Shown here piece after piece: positions 11,301 to 20,245 of a stretch of DNA of 64,000 bases; position 1 is the first letter of the stretch; every line of letters begins with the position of its first letter. The notes under the pieces are model-generated. The model saw nothing but the letters and a program-made list of their open reading frames with translations, was not told where the DNA came from and did no database searches. The stretch is from Forficula auricularia. Its lineage: Eukaryota; Arthropoda; Insecta; Dermaptera; Forficulidae. The stretch lies in NCBI GenBank assembly GCA_024734495.1, contig JALMQS010000085.1, positions 21,233,539-21,297,538 on the forward strand, in the 5' to 3' direction. The position numbers and the translations under genes were made by a program.

Positions 11301-14281
11301 GTCTAACGGCATTTTCCACGTGTAGATCCTTCTTGGATGGTGTTGGAAGAGTGTGTTTGCTACTACTAGACTGTGCTTACTGCAAAATTCAATTAATCTT
11401 TCGCCCCTTTCATTCCTATTTCCTAGACCGTGTTCGCCCACCACTTTTCCTTCTTTGCCTTTTCCTACTCTTGCATTCCAATCCCCCATAATTATTAAAT
11501 TTTCATCCCCTTTAACGCGCTTCATCAGGTTTTCAATTTGTTCGTACATTTCTTCTATATCTTGGTCCTCATATGATGTAGTAGGCATGTATACCTGGAT
11601 TATCACAGTATCTTTCGGTTTCGAATCCACTGTAATCATAACAATCCTTTCGCTTACCTGTAGATAATTCTTTACCCTTTGCCCTATTTTTTTATTCATA
11701 ATAATGCCCACTCCTGCCCTCCCATTCTGCCCCCCCGTGTGAATGATTCTATGGCTGTTTTCGAACCAAAAATCTCCCTCTTCTGGATATCTCATTTCAC
11801 TAATCCCAATAATGTCCAATTTGTGTCTATCCATTTCCCGCTTTAAATTCACTAGTTTATCGTCTCCCCTTAGCGTCTTAACATTCCACGCTCCGACTCG
11901 TAGAAAGTCATTATTTATTTTTCCCTTTATGATGGTCTCTCCTCGGGTAGCCCCTTCCCGGAGATCCGAACGAGGGGCTAGTTTACCTCGGAATTCTTTA
12001 CTCGAAGAGAAATCGTCATGTTGCATATTCTCGGGATTTGTAATGTGGTGGTTTCCCGTTGCCTTCCACATGTTGAAGAGAAGAAAAATGAAAAAGGAAA
12101 TCAACTCCTAGCCCTCGAAAACCTAATAGCGTCGGAGTCGGTAAAAAAAAAAAAAACAAGAGTTGGCCAAGGGAGGCCGTATAGGAGAGAGAAAAAGAGA
12201 AGCCTGACACAAGTAAGTGGAAGCAATGTCAGACTTAGCTCGGATAACCCCGTGGTCGCAATCCACGTACTCATCAGAAATGAGTTCCTGAGGAAGGGGG
12301 GACACACAGGGTCCCCACAGATCCCCACAGATCCTAAATACGGTCCTGGCTGTTAGGACCTATATTTTTCTCATTGTTAATTAATTTGTGATCGAAACAT
12401 CATAGTTTCATTGTATTATTGATTGTTGTCCAATAAATATTTATAAATGAGTGATTTAAATACTTTCTGCTAATAATAGATATCATGAGGATTGAATGGC
12501 ATGAAATTATTAATTCTTTAATTCTTGCATTGTTGTTGCCATTGTTGCAATTCTTTCTTAATAATTAAACATAACCTCTACAAAATATAAAAAATACTAA
12601 GTTCGAAATTGTGAATGTTAAGTCTAGCTTTTTTTTAAATTAATCATAAACATTAACACAACCATATAAATAATAAGTCGCTCATAATAAGGGTTTTCAA
12701 ACGACTTAATTATATAGTTGTATCAAATCTTTCTCAATTTTTTTTCATCATATAATTCTCAAATGATAACTTAAAAAATTAATTTGTTTATTTTTTTAAG
12801 AATTATAGATTGGATTTTAATTATCAATCTGATCGTTGGCATGGCGCTGCAGCGACAATTGTCCCAGACACTGGAGAACACCTTTGGGGTGCAATTTGGG
12901 AAATTCGTAATGAAGATCTCACTTCATTAGATAAGTAAATATTTATCTAAAAGGCTGGAAGCATAGTGCAGCTTTGTTGAATTGAAACAAAACATAATAG
13001 GATTTTATTAATGGATAAACGCTCAATAATTTTTCACGGCCCTACCCAAACCGCTTCGCGGTCCTCTAGATCAGTGGTTCTTTTACCTTTTTAAGCCGCG
13101 ACCCAAATTTCAGAAATTTGTTCATGTGGTGACCCCCAAATTTTTTTTTTCATTACATTTTTTAGATCATACTTACATTCTCACTCATACTCATCATACA
13201 TACATACTCATCAATAAATTTCCTTCAATTTTACAATGATGACCTTTTTTTAACTCACATATATAACAATTAAGATAAACGAAGGTAATTTTTGATCCAA
13301 GGAAAATTTAATGAAAGAGTACGTGTATTAAATATTTTTACTTTTAAAAGTTTATTGAATAAAGCAGCTGCAAAGCTCCGCCTTGGGCGGGCTTCTTGCT
13401 GGCTCGGGGCGCGCGAACTGTCGCTCAACATCACTCTGCGAGATAGAGTCCAATTCTTTTGAACGACTGTCCTTGTGGAACATTCCAGAATGTTCCCGAA
13501 GTTTCTAGAAGCTTCCGGAAGTCTACGGTAGAAAGAGTATACAGGAGGAGGAGCAAACCGGACAAACTAAGCGTGTCCTTACTGCTTTATTATAAAGTAT
13601 TGATTATATATATTTTTAAAGTAATTGAAAATAAATATAATAAAATATTTGGTTAACGAATTTCCGTGACTCAAAAAATATGGTAAGCGGCCCAATTTTG
13701 GGTCGCGACCCATAAGTTAAGAAACACTGCTCTAGATAACCGAACCAGTGAAAAGTTCAATAAATGAAAATTTGGGAGCTAGACAGATTGTTCACATGTG
13801 ACGTCACCGGCTCTATCCTCCATTTTAGCCTTTTTTTAATAAAAAAAAGTGGGGGTTCTAAGTAAGAGTTGTGTGATGTTTATTTTTTCCACCGTTTTAC
13901 TATGTTTTCAGCCTATAAAGAAAACACTTTTCACCTAAGCTTGCTCTATTTCCTTCTAAATAATAATTATTATTATTTGATTTCAGACAAGAGGGCGTTG
14001 ATTCTGGAATTTATTTCCCATTGAATGTGACAGTGTCGACGCCGCAAGGTGAAGAATTAACTTGTCGCAGTTACCAACTGGTGGTAACGCCGGAAAAAAC
14101 ATCAAATGGAAGTTTACCGGAAAATCGACGTCCATCGCCACTTTATAAAAAAGTCATTTTAAATGGTGCAATTGAATCGAAATTACCTGAAGAATATATA
14201 CAAAAAATTCGCAACATTCCGCATAATAATTATAATGGAACTTATAAAATTAAAATCAGTGATATCGATGCCATTCCATAA
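8187..14281 (+). CDS. GGCT: Gamma-glutamylcyclotransferase, three exons (183 aa)
   Basis: Coding exons are 8187-8309, 12801-12934 and 13987-14281. They join with GT/AG borders (GTGAGT at 8310, AAG at 12800, GTAAAT at 12935, CAG at 13986) into a 183-residue protein; the human enzyme has 188. The family converts gamma-glutamyl amino acids, and gamma-glutamyl dipeptides from glutathione breakdown, to 5-oxoproline plus the free amino acid in the cytosol. The substrate-binding loop FAYGSNLL lies at residues 14-21, followed by NPSA, RWHGAAATI, WGAIWEI and SLDKQEGVDSG. The Glu of QEG (residue 88) matches the catalytic Glu of the human enzyme. PLYKK and the LNGA segment follow. The first intron is phase 0 and the second phase 2. 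Intron 1 (4491 bp) is swollen by a tandem duplication and an antisense RTE; intron 2 holds a hAT MITE. No lesion is visible, so it is probably functional. Confidence 0.95.
8498..9013 (+). repeat. Tandem duplication in GGCT intron 1
   Basis: Two copies of a roughly 310-bp unit begin near 8498 and 8812. Both contain ATTCAACAATCGATAAACAA, then GGGCCGGATTTAAGCATAGG and GATAGGGCCGGCGCCACAG. Copy 1 is uninterrupted to about 8811. Copy 2 is split by the RTE insertion and resumes at about 12330 (CCTAAATACGGTCCTGGCTG), running to about 12440. Copy 1 therefore serves as the empty-site reference for the RTE. Confidence 0.85.
9014..12322 (-). mobile_element. RTE-like LINE copy 1, nearly full length
   Basis: A non-LTR retrotransposon antisense to GGCT. 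Its 3-prime end on the minus strand is the GTATACTCAATGATGATG-type tail at 9014-9035 shared by all three copies. The 5-prime leader lies at 12105-12322. It is inserted in the second unit of the tandem duplication; CCCCACA occurs at 9007-9013 and again at 12313-12329, a likely target-site duplication. The single long frame with endonuclease then reverse transcriptase, plus a microsatellite-like 3-prime end, fits RTE-type elements (clade inferred). Near identity with the copy at 60411-62086 implies recent activity. Confidence 0.88.
9040..12104 (-). pseudogene. RTE-like endonuclease/reverse transcriptase with a single frameshift
   Basis: On minus, a 780-residue frame (12104-9762) and a 237-residue frame (9753-9040) together span the polyprotein. 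They are separated only by one missing T: ATTCTTTTTATTG here against six T in the copy at 61141-61180. Order: a leader of about 68 residues; an APE-type endonuclease (VGAWNVKTL, IIGISEMR, IIMGDWNARVGKG, IASDHNLI); then reverse transcriptase with APGIDNIQAEIL, FRTISLTSHASKIL, motif A GFIDLEKAFDNV, motif B KGVRQGCVLSPM and motif C RFADDIALL. The C-terminus (YGCETWTIG, EWRRIVASNQS) follows. All catalytic motifs are intact. The frameshift falls just after motif C, so this copy is inactive as assembled unless the missing base is a sequencing error. Confidence 0.92.
12801..12934 (+). CDS. GGCT: GGCT exon 2
   Basis: Encodes residues 42-85 plus two bases of codon 86, including WHGAAATI and WGAIWEI. 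The acceptor is a T-rich tract ending AAG at 12800; the donor is GTAAAT at 12935. Reading through the donor gives an immediate TAA, which supports the splice. Confidence 0.93.
13072..13729. mobile_element. Non-autonomous hAT-type element in GGCT intron 2
   Basis: A 658-bp element with ends CAGTGGTTCTT and the complement CAGTGTTTCTT, followed internally by GCCGCGACCC and GGGTCGCGACCC. It is flanked by a perfect 8-bp duplication CTCTAGAT at 13064-13071 and 13730-13737. An 8-bp target duplication with CAGTG ends is characteristic of hAT transposons. No transposase is encoded. Confidence 0.9.
13987..14281 (+). CDS. GGCT: GGCT exon 3
   Basis: Completes codon 86 and encodes residues 87-183 plus the stop. 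It includes the catalytic QEG, CRSYQLV and PLYKKVILNGA. The acceptor is TTTCAG at 13986. Confidence 0.95.
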
Positions 14282-14572
14282 ATTTTAATTATTATTATTA
14301 TATATATATTTTTAACACGCTTTTTTTTATAAAATTAATTAAGGTATACCTGCCTAATGATCTAGAGAAAATATCAAACATACAATTGATATGTTTAAAT
14401 ACGATATATCAAATAAATGTACAATTAATCTATTATAAAAAATTTTAGTAAATTTATTTTAGACAAGATTAAAATTTATTTTATGCAAAAATGCAAGCAT
14501 TATTATTATTATTATTATTAGTTTCTAATTTAACCCTTTTTATACACTTTTCTATTAACTTGCAATGTTGTA

Positions 14573-15162
14573 CAGGGTGACCACGAGAAACATTTACGTT
14601 TTAGAAATAAAAAAACAATATTAATTTTTCAAGATACTATTTATTTAACTTAAGTTACATAGTTGTGGTTATACGCCATTTACTTTACGTAGAGAAAATG
14701 ATGTCAGGAAGGTGACGTCCTTCTTCCCTGAGGCAATTTTCTATTCTGTCCAGGAAGCTCCTCCACACTCGTTCCAGTGTATCCTCAGTGATCAACGCCA
14801 CCTCAGTACGTATCGCCGCTTTCAAGTCATCTAAAGTACGGGGTTTATGTCGATAAACTTGCTCTTTCAAATGTCCCCACAAATAAAAATCACACATGTT
14901 AAGGTCCGGAGATCGAGGAGGCCAGTGCACATCTCCAAATCTTGAAATCAGGTGACCTGTCAGGACCTGTGGAGGAGCTTCCTGGACAGAATAGAAAATT
15001 GCCTCAGGGAAGAAGGACGTCACCTTCCTGACATCATTTTCTCTACGTAAAGTAAATGGCGTATAACCACAACTCTGTAACTTAAGTTAAATAAATAGTA
15101 TCTTGAAAAATTAATATTGTTTTTTTATTTCTAAAACGTAAATGTTTCTCGTGGTCACCCTG
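14573..15162. mobile_element. Fold-back IS630/Tc1-like element with about 190-bp inverted arms
   Basis: The arms 14573-14762 and 14973-15162 are almost perfect reverse complements, starting CAGGGTGACCACGAGAAACA, with TA on both outer sides. The arms include the C-terminal coding end of a transposase, so the same coding end is present twice in opposite directions. The loop carries the rest of a transposase fragment on minus. This looks like an inverted rearrangement of a TA-inserting DNA transposon. Confidence 0.8.
14685..14960 (-). pseudogene. IS630/Tc1/mariner-superfamily transposase C-terminal fragment
   Basis: The minus-strand frame contains WPPRSPDLNMCDFYLWG, the region of the third catalytic acidic residue in this DDE superfamily. 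It continues with LKEQVYRHKPRTLDDLK and a C-terminal tail ending LPDIIF. Upstream of VLTGHLISRFGDVHW the frame runs into the opposite inverted arm, so the N-terminal two thirds of the enzyme are missing. Confidence 0.8.
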
Positions 15163-15713
15163 TATATAGTCGAACCTGGATAAGCAGAGTTCAAGGGACC
15201 GCGATCTCTTTTTTCGCTTATTGAGGTTTTTCACTAACTCAAGTTTCTAGCTTATAGAGGTATAGGTGTGGTCTTTCTCACTTACAGAGGTCTATAAAAA
15301 TGCATTAAATATGTAGTGATAAACATGTAGGTATGTACATTTTTATAATTTACTTAGTTTATTATTATATAATTCGACATAGATGCTGAAAAAAATAGTT
15401 CAAAAAATGTTACAATAATATTTACTTAAAGAAATCTGTTAATTTCTTCTGCGTTTCTGTTTTTACATTTTGTGTATATTTTTCCGAGTTCATAAATTTT
15501 ATCAAAGATCGTCGAGTATTCAAAAAATTTATGGAGTGTCGCCAGTGCATTTAAAGCGTCATACTTCTTTGGAATTTTCTCTACAAATTAACATCAGCTA
15601 TTCATATGACTCATTTTTAAATTTCTTGGAACTATTAATACGTTTGATTGTCGCTTACACGTACGTACATGCAAGTAGTAGTCTCAGTTATATAGGTCCA
15701 TGAGTGAAAAATA

Positions 15714-16671
15714 TTAGTTGTATAAATAGGTTTTGAGGGATTTACAAAAGATGGCGAAAGAACGCGAAGGGAGGCCAGTAAAGTTTGAAGACGCTGAGTT
15801 GGAGGCGTTATTGGATCAAGATTCATGCCAAACTCAAGAGGAGCTCGCTGAAACCTTGAAAGTGACTCAATAAGCGATTTCGAACCGTCTCAAGGCCATG
15901 GGTATGGTGCAAAAACAAGAAAATTGGGTTCCGTATGAACTCAAGCCAAGAGACGTCGAACGCCGTTTTTTCACGTGCGAACAACTGCTTCTAAGGCAAA
16001 ATCGGAAGGGTTTTTTGCATCGAATCGTGACGGGGGACGAAAAGTGGATCCACTACGACAACCCAAAGCGCAGAAAATCGTGGGGTAAGCCCGGCCATGC
16101 TTCAACTTCAAGGGCCAAACAAATATTCATGGTAAGAAGCTAATGCTGTGCATCTGGTGGGATCAGCTCGGAGCGATCTACTATGAGCTACTCCAGCTTA
16201 ACGAAACCATTACTGGGGAACGTTACCAACAACAATTGATGCAAATGAGCCGAGAATTGAAGCTCAAACGCCCGCAATATGCCAAAAGACATGACAAATG
16301 ATCTTTCACCACGACAACACTCGGCTACATGTTGCAAAAGTCGTCAAGGAAACTTTTTCAATGGGATGTCCTACCCCACCCGCCGTATTCACCAGACATT
16401 GCTCCTTCTGACTACCACTTGTTTCGGTCGATGATTCATGGTCTGGCCGAGCAGCACTTCACTTCTTATGAAGAAGTCAAAAATTAGGTCGATTCTTGGA
16501 TCGACTCAAAAGACGAGGAATTTTTTAAACGTGGAATCCGTATTCTGCCTGAAAGATGGGGAAAAGTCGTAGATAAGGATGGGCAATACTTTGAATAAAA
16601 TATGGTCCAACTTCTCTGAATAAAGCGTCAAAGGTACAAAAAAAACCCTCAAAACTTATTTGTAGACCTAA
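15714..16671 (+). mobile_element. Mariner element, internally deleted
   Basis: The ends TTAGTTGTATAAATAGG and the complement TTAGGTCTACAAATAAG, both continuing as TTTTGAGGG, are flanked by TA duplications (15712-15713 and 16672-16673). At 958 bp it is shorter than the usual about 1.3 kb of a full mariner. The missing part is the 5-prime region encoding the first DNA-binding helices. Confidence 0.9.
15751..16598 (+). pseudogene. Mariner transposase pseudogene
   Basis: Starts MAKEREGRPVKFEDAELEAL, equivalent to an internal part of the helix-turn-helix region, so the first about 60 residues are absent. Motifs follow in order: WVPYELKPRDVERR, VTGDEKWIHYDN (first catalytic Asp), then in another frame MLCIWWDQ and HDNTRLHVAK-like (second Asp), PHPPYSPDIAPSDYHLF (third Asp) and LPERWGKVV, ending YFE before TAA at 16598. 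The inactivating lesions visible are a TAA near 15870, a frameshift near 16133, and further stops and shifts downstream. Confidence 0.92.
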
Positions 16672-16753
16672 TAACTTTCTCTTAGATAGGTTTCTGTTTC
16701 TCACTTATAGTTTTTTCGCTTACCCAGTTCTCACTCACTCAGGTTTGACTGTA

Positions 16754-17164
16754 TTTATTTATTTGTTTCTTTATTTTTCTGTTTGGCATTTGTTGATCAC
16801 TGCCTTATCCGTATAAAATGTAATTTCTTTGAACTATTCTCTTGATCACACTTTTTAGTCATAATCAAAATTCTATAAGACGTCTATTTCATTAATAAAT
16901 AGATATGTTATAGAATTTCCATTATGAATTCAACTATAATCGTAAGACAATTCCTCAGAAGTTCTAGAATTAATTTTCTGCTTTTTAGTACGGTTCTGTG
17001 ATTAAAAAGTGTATTTTTTAAAAAATATTTTTTTTAGCTTCAATTACTGCCTGAATGCATCAATACCATTTTCAGTTATTAACTATACAAAAGCTCGAAT
17101 GCATAATTCTTTTATAAATATGTAGGCTTTTAGAGAGTTTATCTTGTCGGACGAATCTGAAATT
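16754..17164. other. No feature recognised
   Basis: AT-rich sequence between the pogo-like element and the truncated R4/Dong-like LINE; nothing supported. Confidence 0.4.
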
Positions 17165-18780
17165 TTGAAGACACTTACTCAGCACAAGTGCTGGTAAAAT
17201 TTCACCTACCCCTGTTGTTCTTATGGGGTTAGGCTCAGACGCTGATGGAAAGGGAATTCACCCTGGCCCTCAGTTACTCTTCTTTTGTTCATTTAATCGT
17301 TAGGAATCTTCTTACTATATAGCAGGTCTGTAAAACGACAGCCTTTTGCACGAGAGGTGTTATTTCGTCTGATATCCCTAGCGATCTGATGTTCTTTTTT
17401 AAGTTGTTGCTGGACACACCCTCCACAGACATCACAATCGGAATAATTTTTACCTCGTTGAGCTTCCACAGTCGCTTCAGCTCGAACGCAAGGTTTTGGT
17501 ATTTAGAGATCTTTTCCCGCTCTGTCTTTGCCAGGTTATGCGTTAATGGGACCGCAATGTCAATGATAATAGCCCTTTTCTCACGATTGTTTATTAATAT
17601 GATATCGGGTCTATTATGATCAATTGTTCTATCCGTCAACACTGGTCGGTCCCAATAGAGAATTAGGCCATTGTTTTCTAAGACAGATGGAGGGGCGTAC
17701 TTGTAATAGGGCTCTGGGTCTTGGATAAGTTCACTTTTGAAAGCAAGCTCCCGATGGATAATTTTTGCTACTTGGTTGTGTCGGCTTGTGTATTCATTAT
17801 CAGCTAATGCCCCACATCCGCCGGTTATATGCTCTATTGTTTCGCCCACATTTCCACACCTTCTGCACCTGTCATCTACTTTGAATTTTAAGATGTTCTT
17901 TTCATAATTCCTCGTTCTCACTATTTTATCTTGGATGGCGGTGATAAATGCTTCAGTTGCAGGATAAAGATGACCTTTTTGAAATATCATAGTCGAGGTG
18001 GTTTTATCAACGTTAGCGTCTTCAAGAAATGCTGGGAATCTGCCGTGTAATGATTTTAGCTTCCAGGTAGAAATCCGGTCAGACACAGACCTTAGGTTTT
18101 GTTGGTCTTCCGTTGATTTTAGTTTGAGCGGACTATGTTCATCTGCCTGAACAATTTTTAAGGCTTTGATGTGTGTTTGACTTTTGAAATATGAGCGCAT
18201 GTTATTTTTTTGCCCTTTGCACAACTCATGGATGTTAATCAGCCCTCGTCCTCCTTCCTTTCGAGGGAGATAAAGACGCTCAACAGATGATTTCGGGTGG
18301 TGGCAATTGAACTTAGTGAGTAATCTGCGAGTTAACCTGTCAAGCTCCTCCAAATCTGTTTCGCTCCACCTAACTATTCCGAACGAATAGGTGAGTGTTG
18401 GGATCGCCCAGGTGTTAATGGCCTTAATGAGATTCTTCGAATTAAGCTTGGTATTCAACAATTTTCCGAGTCTATATTTATATTTAGCTGTTAATTCTTT
18501 TTTTGTCGCGGTGTGACATATCCCTTTATTTTGTTGGACGCCTAAATATTTATATGTTTCTTCAGGTGGCAGCGAGAAAACTTCGTTAATTGTTTCATTG
18601 CAATTTGCTAATGCCCCCCTTATGATACTCACAGTCGCACACTTCTCCAGACCGAATTTCATTGTTATGTCATCACTGAATGTTTTAGTGATGTCCATTA
18701 ACGATTTCAGCTGTTGCCTAGATTCGGTAAAAAGCTTAAGGTCGTCCATGTATAAAAGATGGTTGAATTTTATTTTGTCC
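17165..18780 (-). mobile_element. R4/Dong-like LINE, 5-prime truncated
   Basis: A minus-strand non-LTR retrotransposon fragment with a restriction-like endonuclease C-terminal to the reverse transcriptase, the layout of the R2/R4/Dong group. The 5-prime end is cut inside the reverse transcriptase, directly next to an ATT trinucleotide tract at 18783-18805. The 3-prime boundary is approximate. Confidence 0.8.
17289..18780 (-). pseudogene. R4/Dong-like reverse transcriptase C-terminus with restriction-like endonuclease
   Basis: An open minus-strand frame from the truncation to the stop at 17289. It begins at reverse transcriptase motif C, LLYMDDLKLF, at 18740-18755. The thumb (YKYLGVQQNKG) and linker (GGRGLINIHELC) follow. 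Next is a CCHC knuckle, CRRCGNVGETIEHITGGC, and then the endonuclease: RPDIILINN, followed 11 residues later by IIDIAVP (catalytic Asp), with a KISKYQNLAFELKRLW helix. No stop or frameshift is seen over about 490 residues, suggesting a fairly young insertion. The N-terminal fingers and palm are lost, so it cannot transpose. Confidence 0.88.
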
Positions 18781-18782
18781 TT

Positions 18783-18805
18783 TATTATTATTATTATTAT
18801 TTTAT
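18783..18805 (+). repeat. ATT trinucleotide microsatellite
   Basis: Short ATT/TTA tract adjoining the truncated 5-prime end of the R4/Dong-like LINE. Confidence 0.8.
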
Positions 18806-19474
18806 TTTTTGAAACGGGTGCGTGGTGCGAGGGTGGGGTGCTGTTTTGGTTTCGAGGGAGTGTGATGATGGGAGGGTGGGGGTCAGAGGGGGGGGGGGCG
18901 TAGTCCCCCTGGCTAACAAAAGCGGTCGCCCAAGGCGGGCCTTGCAGCTAGTTGACTATATAATTAATATGCATATCCCTCTTTAAATTTGCCTGAATAT
19001 GTATGCCTAAATATTTATAAAATTTTATTTGTTTATTTTATTTTGTTTGTTTGTTTATTTTTTAAATATGACTTTCATCAAGCGCTCCTCCGTGGAGGCT
19101 TTGATGAAAAAAGAACACAAGAAAGAAAGAAAGAAAGAAAGTTAATTGTGAAATTTACGGGGTGTGTACCGAGAGGCTTAAAAAAATATCGCATTAAAAT
19201 TAGATAGAAAATCATATAAATAATAATGGTAAATTATTTTCAAATTTGACCCTTTCTAGGGTGTTTTGTTTTATGCTAGTGCTTTTGGTGATGTTACTAT
19301 GGCTGTATCAATAGAAGGTCTGGTTTGTTCTCGTATGTTCTATTTGACATTTGTTTTCCTTCTGATTGGGTGTGTGTCGTCCATGGCCTTGCACTTACCC
19401 CGCATCATCTTCTCCAACGTCGTCGTCGTCGTCGCCGTCGTCTAACTGTTTCGTTCATCCACCAGCCACCCACC
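18806..19474. other. Upstream region of Hikeshi
   Basis: Contains a G-rich patch (18820-18900, with a run of about 10 G ending near 18898) and GCCCAAGGCGGGCC at 18929-18942. A GAAA/AAAG tract lies near 19115-19141. A 5-prime leader follows with a TCGTCG repeat and CCACCCACC just before the Hikeshi start codon. The promoter presumably lies here but no core element is clear. Confidence 0.5.
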
Positions 19475-20077
19475 ATGTTCGGCGTGCTTGTCTCCGGCCG
19501 CCTCGTGCAGACCAACTTCGAATACCTGAGCTCCAACCAGGTGCTCACCACGATCCCCGACGCCGACTCGATCAACCACATTGTGGTCTTTCTGACGGGC
19601 CAGGAGGCCTTCCCGGAGGGCTTCAGCGGCGTCGTCTTCTTCTCGTGGCCGGACCCGAACGCGCCGCCCACCTGGCAGCCCCTCGGCTTCATTTCCAACG
19701 ACAAACCGTCAGCGATTTTCAAAATCAGCTCTCTGAAAAAGGACACCGTGCTCCAGAACCAGAACACGTTCGGATTGCGCCCAATCTCCCAGCACAATGC
19801 TCAGATCGGCATTTCCATTGAGCTTAACGCCAACATTGTCAATTATACCTGGCAAGTCTCCGGGTCGAAAAACTGTGTCTCGATTCCGCCACATATTGCA
19901 TTGGAATGCTCGCAAAAAATCCTCGAGAATTTTTTCAATTATGCTTTTAGTTTTGTGACTAATCAAGCGAACATGATTCCCAATCCATCCGAGTCGTACA
20001 TTCCGTTAAGTACGCTTAAAAATTGGTATAGTAATTTCGAAAGGAAATTACGAATCAACCCCTCCTTTTGGCGATAA
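19475..20077 (+). CDS. HIKESHI: Hikeshi (OPI10) family Hsp70 nuclear import carrier, 200 aa
   Basis: The start codon at 19475 in CACCATG context begins MFGVLVSGRLVQT, the invariant N-terminus of the family. The frame is open upstream to 19325, but homology starts here. In animals Hikeshi carries ATP-bound Hsp70 into the nucleus under heat stress and binds FG-nucleoporins through its N-terminal domain. Landmarks are SINHIVVFLTGQ, FPEGFSGVVFFSWPDP, WQPLGFISNDKPSAIFKIS, AQIGISIEL and the C-terminal NFERKLRINPSFW. The human protein has 197 residues. The coding region is one uninterrupted exon. The first about 200 bases use mostly G- or C-ending codons, whereas the 3-prime half is AT-rich like its surroundings. 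Apparently intact. Confidence 0.95.
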   Translation: MFGVLVSGRLVQTNFEYLSSNQVLTTIPDADSINHIVVFLTGQEAFPEGFSGVVFFSWPDPNAPPTWQPLGFISNDKPSAIFKISSLKKDTVLQNQNTFGLRPISQHNAQIGISIELNANIVNYTWQVSGSKNCVSIPPHIALECSQKILENFFNYAFSFVTNQANMIPNPSESYIPLSTLKNWYSNFERKLRINPSFWR

Positions 20078-20190
20078 GCCTCCTATTATTTACGATATTT
20101 ATTTATTTATCATGTTATTTACAACTCTCAAAACTCCTCTAGATAAAAACATCTATGTATCAATTATTGGATATTATATTATACGTTTTA

Positions 20191-20213
20191 AATAAAAGAA
20201 AAAAAAAAAAAAA
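20191..20213 (+). terminator. Polyadenylation signal and A-run after Hikeshi
   Basis: AATAAA at 20191-20196 is followed at once by an A-rich run, about 115 bp after the Hikeshi stop. It is the natural 3-prime end of the transcript. The adjacent genomic A-run could also be the fossil tail of a retrocopy. Confidence 0.6.
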
Positions 20214-20245
20214 CTAAAAAAAGGCCTATTTAATATAATACAGTC

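Larger units (their letters stand above)
15167..16751. mobile_element. Pogo-like non-autonomous element hosting a mariner
   Basis: The ends TAGTCGAACCTGGATAAGC and the complement of CTCAGGTTTGACTG, with further matching CGCTTA motifs inside, are flanked by TA at 15165-15166 and 16752-16753. CAGTCnAACCT ends with TA duplication resemble pogo/Tigger-type MITEs. Without the mariner (15714-16671) the element would be about 625 bp. It begins two bases after the TA flank of the preceding fold-back element. Confidence 0.65.

Noticed and set aside
10180..12111. Several plus-strand frames of 60-120 residues rich in Phe, Ser and Leu
   Set aside because: All are antisense to the RTE polyprotein on minus; low-complexity composition typical of reverse frames.
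13459..13656. 65-residue frame in GGCT intron 2
   Set aside because: Lies entirely inside a non-autonomous hAT element; no similarity to a transposase.
19366..19821. 151-residue plus frame and 130-residue minus frame over the Hikeshi 5-prime half
   Set aside because: Out-of-frame shadows created by GC-rich Hikeshi codons.
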